NCBI GenBank assembly: GCA_013388855.1 | Contig: JACAEM010000031.1 | Coordinates: 1-64,000, forward strand | Length of the DNA: 64,000 bases | Source of the DNA: Chloroflexota bacterium | GTDB taxonomy: Bacteria; Chloroflexota; Anaerolineae; Anaerolineales; Villigracilaceae | Reading direction: 5' to 3' | The notes under the pieces: generated by a model | Told to the model about the DNA's origin: nothing | Seen by the model: only the letters and a program-made list of their open reading frames with translations | The model's database searches: none | Part shown: positions 61,461-64,000 of the stretch, in pieces | Numbering within the stretch: the first letter of the stretch is position 1 | Layout of the letters: every line of letters starts with the position of its first letter | Made by a program: the position numbers and the translations under genes

Positions 61461-62672
61461 TTACGGTTTCGCCGAGACGACCACGAAGTACCCGCCGAGC
61501 AGACTCTTCTCCGAAGAGACGTACGCCACACCGAAGACAGTGGTGTTTGGATTCAACAGGTCGGCTTTGCTGGTGGGGTCATTATTCCACCAAGTGAACG
61601 CGGACTGCGGGTTGCCGCCATAGAACGGGCTCAAGGCATACAGATTCTCGACTACGAGCGAGGCGGTGAATCCCTGTGCCTGGACGCGCGTCTGCGGGGT
61701 GGAGCTGTTCGACCCAGTGTGACTCAGGGTGTTGGTACAGAGCAAGTCAATGGCATGCGTCCGGGCGGCGGCAGTCAACTGCGCGTTGACACTTAACGCG
61801 GCGAGTCCGTTGCTGGTGCGGGCGGTGTTAATCAGATTTTGCAGTTCGGTCACGAATGCCGGGTTTTCCTGATATTCACAAGTAGCTGAGGAAGAAGGAG
61901 CCACCGGGGTATTGCCTCCCGATGCAGCAGGGGTCGCAGTAGCTATCGGAGCTTGACCCTGCGGCGTTGGCGTCGGTGATGAAGTAGAAGTAGGAGGAAG
62001 CGTCGCGGTCGCCGTCACGAGGTTGACGGGAATCTTCAGAATCTGCCCCGGTTGCAGGTCATTGGCGTTTTCGATATTGTTGACTGTGATGATCTCATCC
62101 AGAATGCTGTTGAATTTTGCCGCAATGCCTGCCAGGGTGTCGCCAGGCAGGACGCGGTAGTCGATGCGTGTGCCGCGCGTCAAGTTAGGGGGGAGGGATG
62201 TGGCAGTGGGAAGCGTGGATCCTGGTGCCGGGATTGTGATGATCTGTCCCGGGACAATATTGAAATTATCTGTGAGCGATGCGTTTGCGTTTAGGATCAA
62301 TAACACACCATCTTCGCCCAGGTCGAATCTTTCAGCGATGGAGATCAGCGTGTCGCCTTCCTGAATGATGTAATCGGTCGGTCCGGAGCGGGTGGGAGTC
62401 AGGGTGATAGTCGGCGTTTCAGTGATCGTCGCAGTAAAAGTGGGGGTCGTGGTGTTGGTGGGGGTGAACGTTAGCGTGGCAGTGGGCGTGTCAGTAGGGA
62501 ACAATTCACCGATTGGGTTCTGTCCCGAACCGAACAGCCAGACTAGGATGATGATGATTCCTATCACGACCAGTGCAATAGCGCCGTACACCAACAATGG
62601 CCCCCTCTGCTGGCGTCGTTTTCGGTAAGAGCTGATGACATTCGAAGTATTGGATGGATTTCGATTCAACAT
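61461..62672 (-). CDS. Membrane-anchored protein with two LysM domains and a CAP domain
   Basis: A 403-residue protein. It has a cytoplasmic basic head, one membrane helix (LLVYGAIALVVIGIIIILVW, about 28-47), a Thr/Pro-rich spacer, LysM 1 (YIIQEGDTLISIAERFDLGE), LysM 2 (YRVLPGDTLAGIAAKFNSIL), another Thr/Pro spacer, and a C-terminal CAP domain (ELQNLINTARTSNGLAALSV, with AARTHAIDLLCTNTLSHTGS). The domain order is the reverse of the 55827 protein. The start MLNRNPSNT is chosen by AAAGGAA upstream. Cell-wall binding with CAP of unknown action. Confidence 0.82.
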   Translation of the reverse strand: MLNRNPSNTSNVISSYRKRRQQRGPLLVYGAIALVVIGIIIILVWLFGSGQNPIGELFPTDTPTATLTFTPTNTTTPTFTATITETPTITLTPTRSGPTDYIIQEGDTLISIAERFDLGEDGVLLILNANASLTDNFNIVPGQIITIPAPGSTLPTATSLPPNLTRGTRIDYRVLPGDTLAGIAAKFNSILDEIITVNNIENANDLQPGQILKIPVNLVTATATLPPTSTSSPTPTPQGQAPIATATPAASGGNTPVAPSSSATCEYQENPAFVTELQNLINTARTSNGLAALSVNAQLTAAARTHAIDLLCTNTLSHTGSNSSTPQTRVQAQGFTASLVVENLYALSPFYGGNPQSAFTWWNNDPTSKADLLNPNTTVFGVAYVSSEKSLLGGYFVVVSAKP

Positions 62673-62793
62673 TTTTATTATTTTCCTTTGAGAATGCAAA
62701 AGGAATACGTTCAAGGTATCCTTTTACAGTGAAAATAATTCTACCTGAAAAATATGAGTTTCGCATAAGCGGTTTGGTGGTAGGACAGGCAGA

Positions 62794-62835
62794 GAAACAA
62801 AGTGGGCGCGTTCCAAAACGCGCCCACTTTGTTTC
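62794..62835 (-). terminator. Terminator of uvrA
   Basis: A 19-bp perfect stem, GAAACAAAGTGGGCGCGTT (62794-62812) with its complement at 62817-62835, and a CCAA loop. It begins 20 bases after the uvrA stop on the minus strand. The symmetric ends make it usable from either side. Confidence 0.8.
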
Positions 62836-62855
62836 TTCTTTATCGAAAAATCTTG

Positions 62856-64000
62856 TTATCTGTTCACGTGTTCTTTCAAATACTTGCCCGTAAACGAATC
62901 TTTAACCTTCATCACTTGTTCGGGTGTGCCCTCGGCAATCAACTCACCGCCACGGTCGCCGCCTTCGGGACCCAGGTCGATCAGCCAGTCGGCGACCTTG
63001 ATGATGTCGAGGTTGTGTTCGATGATAAGCACCGAGTTGCCCGCGTCTACCAGCCTTTGCAGGACCTCGATCAGTTTGTGAACATCTGCCGCATGCAGCC
63101 CCACAGACGGTTCGTCCAACACGTACAGCGTGCGTCCAGTGGCGCGGCGAGAAAGCTCCTTCGAGAGCTTGACGCGCTGCGCCTCACCGCCGGATAACGT
63201 TGTAGCCGGTTGACCGATTCGGACGTAGCCCAATCCCACCTCCTGAAGCAATTTTAGTTTGCTTTGCATCGGGGGATAGTTCTTGAACTCCTCCAGCGCG
63301 TGGTCGACAGTCATATCCAACACATCGGCGATGGAATACTTGTCGCGGAACAACACCTGCAAGGTCTCGCGGTTGAAACGCTTTCCGTGACATACATCGC
63401 ACGGCACGTACACATCCGGCAGGAACTGCATCTCGATGCGCAGTTCACCCTGTCCCTGGCAGGCTTCGCAGCGACCGCCATGCACATTGAATGAGAAACG
63501 CCCCGGCTTATAGCCGCGCACCTTGCTTTCGGGCAGTTCGGCAAACAACTTTCGGATCTCATCAAACAACCCGGTGTACGTTCCAGGGTTCGAGCGTGGT
63601 GTGCGTCCAATGGGTGACTGGTCGATGTTGATGATCTTATCGAGATGCTCGATGCCTTCGATCTTCTTATGCTCGCCCCATTGCGTATGCGCGCCCATCA
63701 GTTTCGCGGCAAGCGCGTTGTACAGGATGTCACTCATCAGCGTGGACTTGCCAGAGCCGGAGACGCCTGTGATACACACCAGCTTCCCCAGCGGAATCTT
63801 GACATCGATATTCTTCAAATTGTTGGCGGATGCGCCCACGATCTTGAGACTTTTTCCGTTCCCCTCCCGCCTCTTTTTGGGGATCGGGACTTGTTTCCGC
63901 CCCGAAAGGTAGGCGCCTGTCAATGACTTTGGATGCGCCAGAATCTGCTTCGGCGTTCCCTCCGCAATGACTTGACCGCCGTGCTCGCCCGCCGCGGGAC
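62856..64000 (-). CDS. uvrA: Excinuclease ABC subunit A, C-terminal part (partial)
   Basis: The frame is open to the window edge; 381 codons of UvrA are present. Visible are [20 protein letters not shown], the second Walker A ([18 protein letters not shown]), the zinc finger CEACQGQG with CDVCHG (19 residues between pairs), the ABC signature [17 protein letters not shown], and Walker [14 protein letters not shown]. It recognises DNA damage in nucleotide excision repair. The N-terminal ABC half lies outside the window. No SOS box is visible because the start is missing. Confidence 0.97.
   Translation of the reverse strand, partial: PAAGEHGGQVIAEGTPKQILAHPKSLTGAYLSGRKQVPIPKKRREGNGKSLKIVGASANNLKNIDVKIPLGKLVCITGVSGSGKSTLMSDILYNALAAKLMGAHTQWGEHKKIEGIEHLDKIINIDQSPIGRTPRSNPGTYTGLFDEIRKLFAELPESKVRGYKPGRFSFNVHGGRCEACQGQGELRIEMQFLPDVYVPCDVCHGKRFNRETLQVLFRDKYSIADVLDMTVDHALEEFKNYPPMQSKLKLLQEVGLGYVRIGQPATTLSGGEAQRVKLSKELSRRATGRTLYVLDEPSVGLHAADVHKLIEVLQRLVDAGNSVLIIEHNLDIIKVADWLIDLGPEGGDRGGELIAEGTPEQVMKVKDSFTGKYLKEHVNR

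Overview
The window reads as a chromosomal segment of a Chloroflexota bacterium, most likely class Anaerolineae. This is an inference from protein style: Thr/Pro-rich spacers in secreted and lipoproteins, CAP/LysM surface proteins, a split two-subunit glycine decarboxylase, DUF4870 and DUF2089 proteins and PadR-coupled membrane proteins. No rRNA is present to settle it. Genes lie in short operons on both strands. There are no insertion sequences, phage genes or CRISPR arrays.

Region by region. 1-4036: translation block (tuf end, rpmG, tRNA-Trp, secE, nusG, rplK, rplA, L10 leader, rplJ, rplL) closed by a terminator, with no rpoBC after it. 4092-5889: lexA with an SOS box inside its promoter, and corA. 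6132-8649: a four-gene operon (zinc-ribbon DUF2089 protein, beta-solenoid-like protein, membrane protein, small protein) whose members share one helical ILKMxEEGKIxAEEAxxLL motif. 8857-14510: MFS transporter, DegV, a TetR regulator with a truncated oxidoreductase, and an arsenic cluster (ArsM, ArsR, small Cys protein) with matching operators. 15007-19009: glmS, a DUF1786 protein, a ferritin-like/VIT1 fusion. 19238-28532: lipoprotein, large membrane cyclase, condensation-type acyltransferase, LysE, small oxidase-related genes, PAP2, homocysteine methyltransferase, PadR pair. 28520-33443: MFS transporter and the gcvH-gcvPA-gcvPB operon behind a tandem glycine riboswitch. 33470-36470: sulfatase lipoprotein and small membrane proteins. 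36602-40728: fmt, then divergent oxyR/katG with a near-consensus OxyR site. 40853-44108: glpK-glpD. 44132-50093: surface-glycan type cluster (two GT2 transferases, WbqC, methyltransferase, PLP aminotransferase), histidine phosphatase, ketopantoate reductase. 50157-57527: uridine-kinase-like protein, VIT1, CDF transporter, DUF2214, a TetR/DUF4188 unit, CAP-LysM protein, BioY. 57727-64000: cyclic-2,3-diphosphoglycerate-synthase-like protein, argS, rpsT, second CAP-LysM protein, uvrA end.

The control signals are unusually readable. Consensus promoters overlap palindromic operators next to lexA, both tetR genes, the arsR cluster, padR and oxyR/katG. Several genes (fmt, both GT2 genes, argS, the homocysteine methyltransferase, probably the CDF gene) lack a ribosome-binding site and carry a -10 element 6-8 bases before the ATG, suggesting leaderless mRNAs. 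Repeats of note are a palindromic element inserted in frame in two unrelated genes (DUF1786 and fmt) and a set of intergenic palindromes built from short repeated words, three of them inside operons.
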